Assembly: GCF_001613445.1 (NCBI RefSeq)
Contig: NZ_BDCJ01000001.1
Span: 147,754-211,753 of the forward strand
Direction: 5' to 3'
DNA: 64,000 nucleotides
From: Nocardia grenadensis NBRC 108939
GTDB taxonomy: Bacteria; Actinomycetota; Actinomycetes; Mycobacteriales; Mycobacteriaceae
In this document: positions 1 to 8,466 of the stretch, in pieces
Numbering within the stretch: the first letter of the stretch is position 1
How the letters are laid out: each line of letters starts with the position of its first letter
Program-made: the position numbers and the translations under genes
Notes under the pieces: generated by a model
The model's input: only the letters and a program-made list of their open reading frames with translations
Told to the model about the DNA's origin: nothing
Databases searched by the model: none

Positions 1-203
1 ATACCGCGGCCGGGCGGGTACTGGTTGAGTCCGTCGGCGATCGCCGCGCGGGCGGCCTCGAGCATGCCCGCGGGGCCGTCACTGTCCGGGAAGCCCTGCC
101 CCAGGTTGATCGCCTCGTGCCGGACCGCGAGTTCGGTCATCTCGGCGAAGATGGTGGCGGCGAAGGGCCGCAGGCGGTCGACAGTGGGGACTCGGTCACG
201 CAT
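1..203 (-). CDS. dapC: Aminotransferase class I/II, N-terminal part (DapC-like), cut by window edge
   Basis: The first 67 residues of a PLP-dependent fold-type I aminotransferase are encoded here; the rest lies left of the window. The peptide begins MRDRVPTVDRLRPFAATIF and contains NLGQGFPDSDGP followed by NQYPPGRG, the substrate-entry segment typical of the actinobacterial N-succinyldiaminopimelate aminotransferase (DapC, Rv0858c-type) and of related kynurenine/methionine aminotransferases. DapC would act in lysine and meso-diaminopimelate synthesis in the cytoplasm. The catalytic lysine and cofactor site are off-window, so the exact substrate cannot be told. The ATG at 203 gives the length expected before the conserved NLGQGFPD block. 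Confidence 0.75.
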   Translation of the reverse strand, partial: MRDRVPTVDRLRPFAATIFAEMTELAVRHEAINLGQGFPDSDGPAGMLEAARAAIADGLNQYPPGRG

Positions 204-245
204 GGCACGAGCCTAGACGGCCCACACTGTCGCGCCGGGCCCCGC

Positions 246-956
246 TCAGACCTCACCGCTGCGCCGGTCCCCGGTCGATCCGCCCGGTTCGGCGAGCGGA
301 CTGCGCTCGAACTGCGCGAGCAACTCGGCGGGGTCGTCGTAGACCGCGACCGCGCCCGCCTCGCGTAGTTCCGCGCCGCCGATCCCGCCGGACCGGAAGC
401 CGATGAAGTCCACTCCCGCCCGCCGGGCCGCTTCGGCGTCCCATACCGTGTCACCGACGAAGATCGCCGATCCGGCCGCGGCACCGGCCCGGTCGAGCGC
501 GGTGCGCACGATATCGGGTCGCGGTTTCGCGGTGCCGACATCCTCGCTGGAGGTCTGCGCCGAGATCACCTCCGACGCGCCGAGTACCTCCCGCAGTACC
601 GAGAGTTCGTCCTCCGGCGCGGAGGTCGCCAGCACCACGGTCAGCCCGGCCGCCGCGACCCGCTCGAGCAGTTCGCGCGCGCCGTCGACCGGGCGCATGA
701 GCGCACCGGAATCCAGGTAGTAGCGCAGATGCAGGTCCTTCGCTCGGTCGTGGGTGTCGTCGTCGGCATCGGGCAGCAGAGTGCTCACCAGCAGGGAGCC
801 GTCCATGCCGATACTCCGGTGCACCCGCCAGGCGTCCACCTCGGCGCCGACTTCCCGGAAAGCCCGGGCCCAGGCGTGGACGTGCAGGTAGTTCGAATCG
901 ACCAGCGTTCCGTCGATATCGAAGAGGACCGCGCCCGCGGTATCGGTTTCGGGCAC
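246..956 (-). CDS. HAD-superfamily hydrolase (phosphatase-like)
   Basis: A 236-residue haloacid dehalogenase-like hydrolase, beta-phosphoglucomutase/phosphoglycolate phosphatase type. Motif I is FDIDGTLVDS with the nucleophile at D13 and acid/base at D15. Motif II is the LATSAPE block, the conserved lysine follows in GTAKPRPD, and motif IV is FVGDTVWDAEAARRAG. A cap region lies between motif I and motif II. It starts with GTG only 6 bases after the stop of the DoxX-like gene, so the two are probably one transcript. Substrate unknown; it is likely a small phosphorylated metabolite. The last residues are acidic and basic tail with no recognisable domain. Confidence 0.85.
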   Translation of the reverse strand: MPETDTAGAVLFDIDGTLVDSNYLHVHAWARAFREVGAEVDAWRVHRSIGMDGSLLVSTLLPDADDDTHDRAKDLHLRYYLDSGALMRPVDGARELLERVAAAGLTVVLATSAPEDELSVLREVLGASEVISAQTSSEDVGTAKPRPDIVRTALDRAGAAAGSAIFVGDTVWDAEAARRAGVDFIGFRSGGIGGAELREAGAVAVYDDPAELLAQFERSPLAEPGGSTGDRRSGEV

Positions 957-962
957 GGGTGC

Positions 963-1388
963 TCAGCTCCTGGCGTCGCGGGGGATACCGGTGGACCAGA
1001 GCGCCCACAGGATCAGGACCGGCTGGAACAACAATCGCACGAAGCGCTTCCCGTCGGTGTCGAGCCGGAAGGCGGATCGGTGGTCGCGCCACTGGGCGAT
1101 ATTGCCGGGGAAGACCGCGACGAAGAACAGTGCGGCGATCCGCCCCATCCGGACCCGATCCCGGGTCATCGCCGCCAATCCCGCGCCGAGCATGATCTCC
1201 ACGCCGCCGGAGGCCATCACGACACCGTCCTTGTCCAACGGTACCCAATCGGGTACCTGGGCCTGGAACTCCCGCCGGGCCCAGAACAGATGGCTCAGAC
1301 CCGCGAACACCAGCGCCGCCGACAAGAGATAGCGGGCGGTCGTACGAGCCGGTGTGGTGGGCGCACTCTCCGATTCGTGACTGGCCAT
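963..1388 (-). CDS. DoxX-like small integral membrane protein
   Basis: A 141-residue membrane protein with about four hydrophobic helices, the first around residues 18-36 (YLLSAALVFAGLSHLFWA) and the last near 118-131. The layout and the phrase VFPGNIAQWRDHRSAF match the DoxX/DUF4267-like group of four-helix proteins of unknown biochemical role, some linked to thiol and oxidative-stress homeostasis. I chose the ATG at 1388 (MASHESES) because the region upstream in the same frame has no family character. It lies upstream of, and in the same direction as, the HAD hydrolase, with a 6-base gap that suggests cotranscription. Confidence 0.75.
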   Translation of the reverse strand: MASHESESAPTTPARTTARYLLSAALVFAGLSHLFWARREFQAQVPDWVPLDKDGVVMASGGVEIMLGAGLAAMTRDRVRMGRIAALFFVAVFPGNIAQWRDHRSAFRLDTDGKRFVRLLFQPVLILWALWSTGIPRDARS

Positions 1389-1499
1389 GCATCGCAGCCT
1401 ACCTGCGACAGCGGTGGCGGTGGCGTCGCGCATGGGCCGTGTCCCGGCGGTCGCCGGCCCTCGCCGTTTCGCCGCGGGCCATCGGTGGCCGGGCACGAA

Positions 1500-1587
1500 A
1501 CCTTTTGCGAATGGTCGTTTCCTACGCTTGTACACGTGAAGCCGAGCTTGCTGTAGACGCCGAGCGCGGCCGCGTTGGTGTCCACTG
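1500..1587 (-). pseudogene. GNAT acetyltransferase C-terminal remnant
   Basis: On the minus strand, in the frame shifted relative to the alpha/beta hydrolase, the sequence reads VDTNAAALGVYSKLGFTCTS. This is the acetyl-CoA-binding alpha4/beta6-7 end of a GNAT acetyltransferase (pattern V..xN..A..LY.KLGF). No upstream GNAT sequence exists in that frame, where it would overlap intact hydrolase codons. A deletion that joined the end of the hydrolase gene to the end of a GNAT gene explains both oddities. Identification rests on about 20 residues. Confidence 0.55.
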
Positions 1588-2316
1588 CAAATGCCGGGCG
1601 AAGAACCGGTTCCCGGCGTCCCCCTCGAAGTGCGGGACGCCGGTATGCCCGCCCATATTGGCGTGCAGTGTCTTCGCCGCCGAGCCGAAGGCGTCGAACA
1701 GATCCAGGGCCTGTTGCCGGTCGTTTCCTTCGTCGTCCCATTGCAGCAGTACGTGCAGCGGAATGGTGACGTGCCGGGCCTCCTCGACGATTCCGCGGGG
1801 AACGAAGCTGCCGGCGAACAGCAGGGCGGCCGAGATACGCGGCTCGACCGCCGCCAGCCGGACACCGATGGAGATCACCCCGCCCGAATACCCGACCGGG
1901 CCACCGATCTCGGGCAGCGCGAGAAGGGCGTCCAGGGTGGCTTGCCATTCCGGGACCGCCTTGTCGACCAGCGGGAGGATCAGCCTGTCGACGATCTCGT
2001 CGTCGACAGGCCCGCCGGCTGCCAGCGCCCGGTGCAGGTCGGCGAGGGCCCGGTCGGCGGCGGCGATGCGGGGTCGCTCACCGCTACCGGGGAGTTCGAT
2101 GGTGGCCGCGGCGTAGCCCTCGGCCACGGTGGCCCGGGCCCGGGCCAGCAGTCGCGGATACACCTTGCGCAGCCCGAGGGGAGGGGGGCCGACCAGGATC
2201 AGCGGTACCGGTGTGGGCGCGGATGCGGGCGTCCACAGGATGCCGGGGATCTCGCCGAGGGTGAATTCACGTTCGAGGATGCCGTCGTCGAGACGTTGTT
2301 CGGAAGTGAAGTGCAT
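1522..2316 (-). CDS. Alpha/beta hydrolase (dienelactone-hydrolase-like) with an aberrant C-terminus
   Basis: A 264-residue protein. Residues 1-240 form a consistent alpha/beta hydrolase: strand LILVGPPPLG near 40-49, nucleophile-elbow-like GYSGGVISIG near 143, and the histidine segment NMGGHTGVPHFEG near 222. The serine in GYSGG is the likely nucleophile. The family would be expected to end at about FFARHLQ, but here the frame runs on through 20 low-information residues. That tail is the out-of-frame reading of an acetyltransferase remnant (see 1500-1587), so the natural stop was apparently lost in a deletion. A GAAAGG ribosome site precedes the ATG. Whether the enzyme is still functional is unclear; the catalytic core is complete. 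Confidence 0.7.
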   Translation of the reverse strand: MHFTSEQRLDDGILEREFTLGEIPGILWTPASAPTPVPLILVGPPPLGLRKVYPRLLARARATVAEGYAAATIELPGSGERPRIAAADRALADLHRALAAGGPVDDEIVDRLILPLVDKAVPEWQATLDALLALPEIGGPVGYSGGVISIGVRLAAVEPRISAALLFAGSFVPRGIVEEARHVTIPLHVLLQWDDEGNDRQQALDLFDAFGSAAKTLHANMGGHTGVPHFEGDAGNRFFARHLQWTPTRPRSASTASSASRVQA

Positions 2317-2460
2317 GGTCGTACCTTTCGGGAGTGCTCGTGAGCGGCGCTCCCGGACGGCCTATCGTCCGACCGTGACCCCGGAGAGGAGCACCCATGT
2401 CGATACTGTGTTCACGGGTACCACCTCCTCGTTCTCTTGCACGGTCTCCGGAAGGTAGCA

Positions 2461-3195
2461 GTGGCCGTCGTGGTCCGCCAACTGGTTTTCGCGGAGGCTG
2501 CGGGACCGGCGGCGATCGATTCCGGCACCGGATTCGAACCGCCGATCCGGGTGTACGACCGTGAGGCGATGGCGACGTTGCGTTTCGGGGCGCTCTATCC
2601 CACGGCGAATGCCGACGTCGAGGACTTCCAGCGGCTACTGGGGCGGGTGTCGCCGCCGGCCGGACCAGAGGTGGTGGAATTGCGGTGGCCGCCCGGCGTG
2701 GACGTGGGCCTAACGAACATGTCCGATGACCGTTTGACGGACGCGGCGGCCGGGCTGGGCGATCCGGCCCTGCTCGCGACCGCGCTGGACGGTTCCGTGG
2801 GTAGGTTCGAGGCCGTCGCCCTCGCGGTCACTTCTGCGAGCTTCTTGCGCAGCGCCCACGACCACCGGCGCCAACTGGCCACCCTCGCCCGGGCTGCTCG
2901 ATGCGGCGGCACGACCACACTGCGCGGCTTCCACGACGCGGTCCGCCATCTCGGAGTCGCCCGGGTCGCTGTGGCGTCGGTCTATCCCTCGCATTTCACC
3001 GCTGAGTTCATCGCCCAACGCGGTGCGACGGACGCGGCCGTCGTGCACCGCGTCGACGCGAATGCGCCTGGCCGACGCGGCATACCGGCTCGATCGGCAG
3101 CGCATGGTCTCCTGGGACGCCCCGGACGGAAAGAGGATGGACCGGGTGAACGACCCCGTCCCGGACCGGGAACCCGGGCAGCCGCCGGACAATGA
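2461..3195 (+). pseudogene. Maleate isomerase / Asp-Glu racemase-like gene, probably inactive, with a foreign tail
   Basis: The reading frame starts at a GTG preceded by GGAAGG. Residues after MATLRFGALYPTAN follow the arylmalonate decarboxylase/maleate isomerase pattern (VVELRWPPGVDVG, then VAVASVYPSHFTAEF). Two things suggest decay. The first catalytic cysteine, usually in an ACTSGSF-like motif, is valine in AVTSASFL. After HFTAEFIAQRGA the family match stops and about 60 residues of proline/arginine-rich sequence follow. In the next frame (about 3056-3202) the DNA instead reads as a plausible but unrelated C-terminus (RMVSWDAPDGKRMDRVND) ending at TAG 3200-3202. A deletion joining two genes would explain this. 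It could still make an active protein of another subfamily. Confidence 0.5.
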
Positions 3196-3288
3196 CCGCT
3201 AGCCGCGGGTGGGTTCACGTTGGCGAGGGATCGAGGCGCGAGGTGCTCGCCGGTATTCGTCCGGCGAGCGGGCCCTGGGTCGTGCGGC

Positions 3289-3825
3289 TCAGGCCGGTTT
3301 GCCGATACCGGCCAGTACCTTTTCGTGCCACTCGATCTCGGTGCGGATCCGCAGGCGGGCGTGTTCGGCGATGAGATCGTCGGCGGTGCTCTGGTCGGGC
3401 CAGCGGCGGTCGAGCTGATGTTCCATCCGCGAGCCGATCGCGCGGAGCGCGGCGATCCGGTCTTCGAGGTAGCCGCGCAGCAGTTCCGGATCGAGATCGT
3501 CGCCGACAGCCAGCGCGAGATCGACCGGATCGGGCCGGATATCGACCTCGGTGAAGGCCTCGTCGCGTAATGCGCGCAGTTCCCGCAGGCCCTCATCGGT
3601 GATCTCGTAGATCGTGCGCGCGGGGAGCGCGCCCTGCTGTTCGGTACGCAGCGGGCGGACGAGGCCTTCGCTTTCCATGCGGTGCAACGCGCCGTACAGC
3701 GAGCCGGGTTTGACGCGCGACCACAGGTCGGCTCGATCCAGGCGGGCGTCCCGGCGCAATTGGTGGCCGTGCATCGGTCCGCGCCGGGCCAGGGCGGCCA
3801 GGACGAACAGGCGGGTCTCGTTCAC
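3289..3825 (-). CDS. PadR-family transcriptional regulator
   Basis: A 178-residue DNA-binding protein. The N-terminal winged helix is clear: LFVLAALARRGPMHGHQLRR, then KPGSLYGALHRMESEGLV and the wing TIYEITDEGLRELRAL. The C-terminal half (residues 90-175) is the helical PadR dimerisation domain with the charged segment EHARLRIRTEIEWHEKVL. It is divergent from peptide deformylase, and the 45-base gap between them holds a perfect 8-base inverted repeat that is its likely operator. By analogy with other PadR repressors it should release DNA on binding a small lipophilic ligand; the ligand is unknown. Confidence 0.92.
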   Translation of the reverse strand: MNETRLFVLAALARRGPMHGHQLRRDARLDRADLWSRVKPGSLYGALHRMESEGLVRPLRTEQQGALPARTIYEITDEGLRELRALRDEAFTEVDIRPDPVDLALAVGDDLDPELLRGYLEDRIAALRAIGSRMEHQLDRRWPDQSTADDLIAEHARLRIRTEIEWHEKVLAGIGKPA

Positions 3826-3841
3826 GAAACCAGTCTGACAC

Positions 3842-3863
3842 GACTACTCGTATTTGAGTAGTC
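3842..3863. promoter_or_regulatory. Inverted-repeat operator between padR-type gene and def
   Basis: GACTACTC (3842-3849), a 6-base spacer GTATTT, and GAGTAGTC (3856-3863) form a perfect dyad of 8-base arms. It is centred between the two divergent start codons. TAGTCT at 3859-3864 lies 7 bases ahead of the def ATG, so it could be the -10 box of a leaderless def transcript. A bound repressor would then block both genes. Confidence 0.7.
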
Positions 3864-3870
3864 TGACCGT

Positions 3871-4443
3871 ATGACTGTGCGCCCCATCCTCATTGCCGGC
3901 GATCCGCGGCTCGCCACTCCCGCGATTCCGGTGACCGTGTTCGACGACGAGCTCGCCGCGTTCGTCGGCGACCTGTTCGACACCAACACCGCCGCCGCAG
4001 GTGCCGGATTGGCGGCCAACCAGATCGGCGACCCGCGCGCGGTGTTCGTCTACGACCTCACCGATTCCGGCACCCGCTACCGTGGCCACGTGGTGAATCC
4101 GGTGCTGCGGACTTCCGCGCTGCCGGAGGGCATGCCCCACCCGGAGGACGATCTCGAAGGGTGTCTGTCCGTTCCGGATGAGTGGTTTCCCACGGGCCGG
4201 GCGCACCGGGCCGAGGTGACGGGCGTGGATATGACCGGAGCCCCCGTCGCCGTGGCGGCCACCGGATACCTGGCCCGCTGCCTGCAACACGAGACCGACC
4301 ATCTCGCGGGAACCCTGTACCTGGAGCGACTGATCGGCCGGAACCGGCGCGCTGCCCGGCGGATGATCAAGGACCGGCGGTGGACCGTGCCCGGCAACAG
4401 CCGGCTACCCGGCGCGGCCGGCCGCGCCGCCGGTGCTCAGTAG
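3871..4443 (+). CDS. def: Peptide deformylase
   Basis: A 190-residue metallo-enzyme that removes the formyl group from the N-terminal methionine of new proteins. All three active-site motifs are present: motif I GAGLAANQ (residues 44-51, with N where P is usual in GVGLAAPQ), motif II EGCLS (96-100, metal ligand C98) and motif III HETDH (140-144, ligands H140 and H144, catalytic E141). The 19-residue basic/alanine-rich tail after TVPGNS is loosely conserved and overlaps the antisense cutinase remnant. Divergence from a PadR regulator with a shared operator suggests a regulated second deformylase and not the housekeeping copy, which is usually next to fmt; that is inference. Confidence 0.93.
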   Translation: MTVRPILIAGDPRLATPAIPVTVFDDELAAFVGDLFDTNTAAAGAGLAANQIGDPRAVFVYDLTDSGTRYRGHVVNPVLRTSALPEGMPHPEDDLEGCLSVPDEWFPTGRAHRAEVTGVDMTGAPVAVAATGYLARCLQHETDHLAGTLYLERLIGRNRRAARRMIKDRRWTVPGNSRLPGAAGRAAGAQ

Positions 4444-4835
4444 TTCGTCGCCTCGAGCGGACCCGGCGTCGATCTCGGCCGCGAGATCACCGGCCGCGTA
4501 CGCGCCCTGGCTGTAGCCGAGGATCGCGATACGTGTCGCCGGGCAGGCCAAGGACTGTGCCGCGGCCGCGACTCTATCGCGTGCTCGGTCGGTGGCCTCC
4601 TGTTCGGAGCGGCCGTAGACTCATCCCTCCCCGAGAAAGCCGTCGCGGCATAGGCGATGTAGTCCACCGCCACATTTCCCGGCAGCCGGTCGACGGTCGC
4701 CGCGAGCATGCCCGTCCCGGGCTCGGTATCGGAGGTTTCCCAGGTGCCGGGGATCGCTACGACGTAGAGGTCGGAGCACGGGGCCGGTGTGCCCGCTGCC
4801 ACCGGGGTTCCGCCGACCTGGACGGCTGTGGCCAC
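4405..4835 (-). pseudogene. Cutinase-like serine esterase, frameshifted and C-terminally truncated
   Basis: The first frame, from a GTG at 4835, reads CSDLYVVAIPGTWETSDTEPG, the N-terminal strand of actinobacterial cutinase-like proteins. Near 4622-4630 the frame is lost. The next frame continues seamlessly with VYGRSEQEATDRARDRVAAA and the nucleophile elbow ILGYSQGAYAAGDLAAEI, and stops at TAG 4405-4407. The catalytic Asp and His region expected another 60-80 residues on is absent, as is a secretory signal. The remnant overlaps the 3' end of def on the other strand. A frameshift plus a 3' deletion make an active product unlikely. Confidence 0.7.
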
Positions 4836-4965
4836 GAGCGTGTAGACGCAGTCGGCGGAACTCCCGTGATATGAGCTCGACTCGGGTCCGGGTGGACGCC
4901 GGGTCTGCGCACCCGCCCGCTCGCCCGCACGGAGAGGGCCCGTGCGGGCTCGACGGGCTGCCGGG

Positions 4966-6207
4966 TCAGCGTGGCGGCCGGCTCATATCCCGGTTCATCA
5001 TCGGGAGCTCGATACTGATCGGCATCCGGAGTTCGGCCAGGTACCACAGGGCGAACTGGCGCAGGAACTCGTCGAACAGCCAGTACGCCTCCTGTGTCGG
5101 CGGGGCGACGGTGAGTAGGCCTTCCCGGACCGCGATGAACGGGCCCCAGCTGAACCGCAGTAGCGGATCCCAAACCGGTTCGCGGGCGATGGCCAGCTCG
5201 TCGGCGATCTTGTCGCCGAGCAGGAAGCGCGTGAAGGCGCCGAGGACCCCCTTACTCAGAATGGCGAGGTCGAGATTCGTCCCCAGGCGCAGCAGCCGGT
5301 CGGCCAGTTTCACCCCCTCCGGGGTCGGCGCGAGGATCGGATCCAGGACCTGCGCGGCCTGGGATTCGGCCTGATCCCAGGAATTCGGGATGTACTCGTC
5401 GCGGACGCCGAGCAGATGCGCGGCGACCTGCCAGGAATGCAGGAACGCGTCCGATTCGTGGATAGGGATCGGCACCTTCCATGCCGTGAGGTGACGCATC
5501 ACGGTGGTGGGCAGGCTGTGCCAGGTGACCATGATGTCGTTCTGGCTGATCGGGATGTCCTCGTCGGCCGAGTTCACCCAGTGCGGCGACTGGGGCAGCA
5601 GATGTCGCACCGCGGCGTGTACCAGACGCGTTTTGACACAGGTGACGACCATCTGCCCATCCGGGCCGTAGGCGTTCCCGCTGCCGATGTCGTAGCCGAG
5701 TTTCGCGGTCTTGGAGATACGGTCCTTGAGGTCGTGGCCGCCCTTGGAGTAGTAGACCGAGCGCGCTTCCTTGGGGATGACCGTGCTCATCATGCCGCTG
5801 GCGAGGCCGTACAGGACGCCGAGGTAGAGACCGCGCTTCTTGTTGAAGTCGACGGCGGTGGCCAGCTTTCCGGGATCGGTCCACCGGGGGAGCTGCCGCG
5901 CGTATTCCATGAAGTCCCGCAGGTCCGAGGGTAGCCCGTCGGGTAACGGCTGACTGTTACGGGTCCAGGTGCGCAGCAGATCGTTGACGGCGGGTACCGC
6001 GCCGCGGTCGAGCAGGGAGGCGACCAGTTCGTCGGCTTCGGGGTCCCAGACGCCGAGCGGATCGACACCGGCACCGCTGCCCGCCACCGACCCCTGCGGC
6101 GACCATGTCCACGGTTGCGCTCTGGCCGGGGTCGCGATGGCGAGTGCGCCGAACGCGCCCAGCACCCCGCCCGCTTTCAACGCACCCCGCCTGTTGAGTC
6201 GGTCCAT
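4966..6207 (-). CDS. lcp: Latex clearing protein (rubber oxygenase), Tat-exported
   Basis: A 413-residue b-type haem dioxygenase that cleaves cis-1,4-polyisoprene into aldehyde/ketone-ended oligo-isoprenoids outside the cell. The N-terminus has a twin-arginine signal (LNRRGALK, hydrophobic stretch, cleavage after TPARA about residue 30). The DUF2236 core matches Streptomyces K30 Lcp with every residue known to matter, offset by one: E147, R163, K166, T167, R194, haem-ligand H197 and R201 (blocks PKEARSVYYSKGG, LKDRISKTAKLGYD, KTRLVHAAVRHLLPQ). No regulator or rubber-pathway gene adjoins it; a dead cutinase lies downstream. The 5' region is AT-richer and holds short palindromes. Confidence 0.9.
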   Translation of the reverse strand: MDRLNRRGALKAGGVLGAFGALAIATPARAQPWTWSPQGSVAGSGAGVDPLGVWDPEADELVASLLDRGAVPAVNDLLRTWTRNSQPLPDGLPSDLRDFMEYARQLPRWTDPGKLATAVDFNKKRGLYLGVLYGLASGMMSTVIPKEARSVYYSKGGHDLKDRISKTAKLGYDIGSGNAYGPDGQMVVTCVKTRLVHAAVRHLLPQSPHWVNSADEDIPISQNDIMVTWHSLPTTVMRHLTAWKVPIPIHESDAFLHSWQVAAHLLGVRDEYIPNSWDQAESQAAQVLDPILAPTPEGVKLADRLLRLGTNLDLAILSKGVLGAFTRFLLGDKIADELAIAREPVWDPLLRFSWGPFIAVREGLLTVAPPTQEAYWLFDEFLRQFALWYLAELRMPISIELPMMNRDMSRPPR

Positions 6208-7549
<1,342 letters not shown>

Positions 7550-7642
7550 GCGGCCGGCCGTCCACCGCCGGTGTGCGCTCCGGTGGCGCCGGGTGCGGCG
7601 CTACCGGAGGTAGGGCGTTCGTGGCCGCGGCCGGCGGGTGGC

Positions 7643-8251
7643 TCAGAGCCCCTGCGGGCCCTCCGCGCGGAGGTCGTCCACCTTGCGCATGGCGGTGCGC
7701 AATTCCTCCAGCCAGCTCTGCGTGTGCTCGCCCGCCAGTTTTACCGTCCAGGCCAGCGCATCGGCCCGGGATCGCGCGACGCCCGCGTCGACGAGCGTAT
7801 CGAGGACCTTGCGTTCCGGCTGGCGTAGTCGCGTCATCACCGGTACTGCCAGGTGGGTGAACAGGATCCGCTCACCGTCGACCGAGACGCCCCAGGCCAC
7901 ACTGCGGCCGTAGCGCTGCTGGGCCTCGTCGGCGTTCTGCATCCGCGCGGGCCGGGTGGTCTCCCGGAAGCGTGCCACCGCCCCCTGTTTCGTCGCCTCC
8001 GGAACCGTGCGGGTGGTCTCGTCCCCACCGCCCGTCGCATCGGCCGCGGGCTCGTCCGCCGCGGCGGGGAGGGGGAGTTTGCCGACCACCACGATCTCGT
8101 CCCGGTCTATCTCGATGGCGGGACTGCCGGTGAACCAATCGCCGGGCAGCCGTCCCGTGAACCAGTCCGCCGCGTCCGCCGCGTCGGGTAGGTCGGCCTG
8201 CTGCCAGCCGCCGGGCCGGCCGAATCCACGCCCCCGATGTCCATGCCTCAT
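7643..8251 (-). CDS. Conserved hypothetical actinobacterial protein
   Basis: A 202-residue soluble protein I recognise only as an actinobacterial hypothetical. The N-terminus is Gly/Arg-rich and followed by an internal echo, DWFTGRLPGDWFTGSP (residues about 29-44). A strand-rich segment IEIDRDEIVVVGKLPLP follows, then a Thr/Ala-rich linker. The C-terminal part is helical (TRLRQPERKVLDTLVDAGVARSRADALAWTVKL) and resembles ribbon-helix-helix or CopG-type segments in which a residue patch is named by 'ARSRADAL'. No catalytic motif is visible. Three phased direct repeats lie just upstream, so it may be specifically regulated. Confidence 0.65.
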   Translation of the reverse strand: MRHGHRGRGFGRPGGWQQADLPDAADAADWFTGRLPGDWFTGSPAIEIDRDEIVVVGKLPLPAAADEPAADATGGGDETTRTVPEATKQGAVARFRETTRPARMQNADEAQQRYGRSVAWGVSVDGERILFTHLAVPVMTRLRQPERKVLDTLVDAGVARSRADALAWTVKLAGEHTQSWLEELRTAMRKVDDLRAEGPQGL

Positions 8252-8273
8252 GGTGCACCTTCTCAGCTGTGAC

Positions 8274-8295
8274 GATTACTTGATTACAAGATTAC
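8274..8295. repeat. Three GATTAC direct repeats at 8-base spacing
   Basis: GATTAC occurs at 8274-8279, 8282-8287 and 8290-8295, an exact 8-base period. Read towards the gene at 7643-8251 it is GTAATC three times, ending 23 bases before that ATG. Short direct repeats this close to a start codon suggest a protein-binding array or part of a promoter. Confidence 0.5.
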
Positions 8296-8466
8296 GCCGT
8301 TTCTGCTGCCGGTGGTTCCGCGCACAGTGAACCGGACCCCAATCAGTTCCTCGGAGGCCGACCAGAGGTTTTCCTGCTGGTGGCCGATCTCGCAGACACG
8401 ATCGCCCGATCACTGGACGCGGCAAGTGCCTCCCGGTAGTGCGTGACAGCGCCGGGAGGTCGACGG

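Noticed and set aside
2521..2560. GGATTCGAACCG string resembling a tRNA T-loop
   Set aside because: No acceptor stem or anticodon arm can be formed around it, and it lies within the racemase-like frame.
2397..2567. 56-codon frame starting MSILCSRVPPPRSLAR behind a strong GGAGAGGAG ribosome site
   Set aside because: The initiation signal is good, but the peptide quickly becomes Arg/Gly-rich and overlaps the racemase-like frame. It may be a leader peptide, but I cannot support it as a gene.
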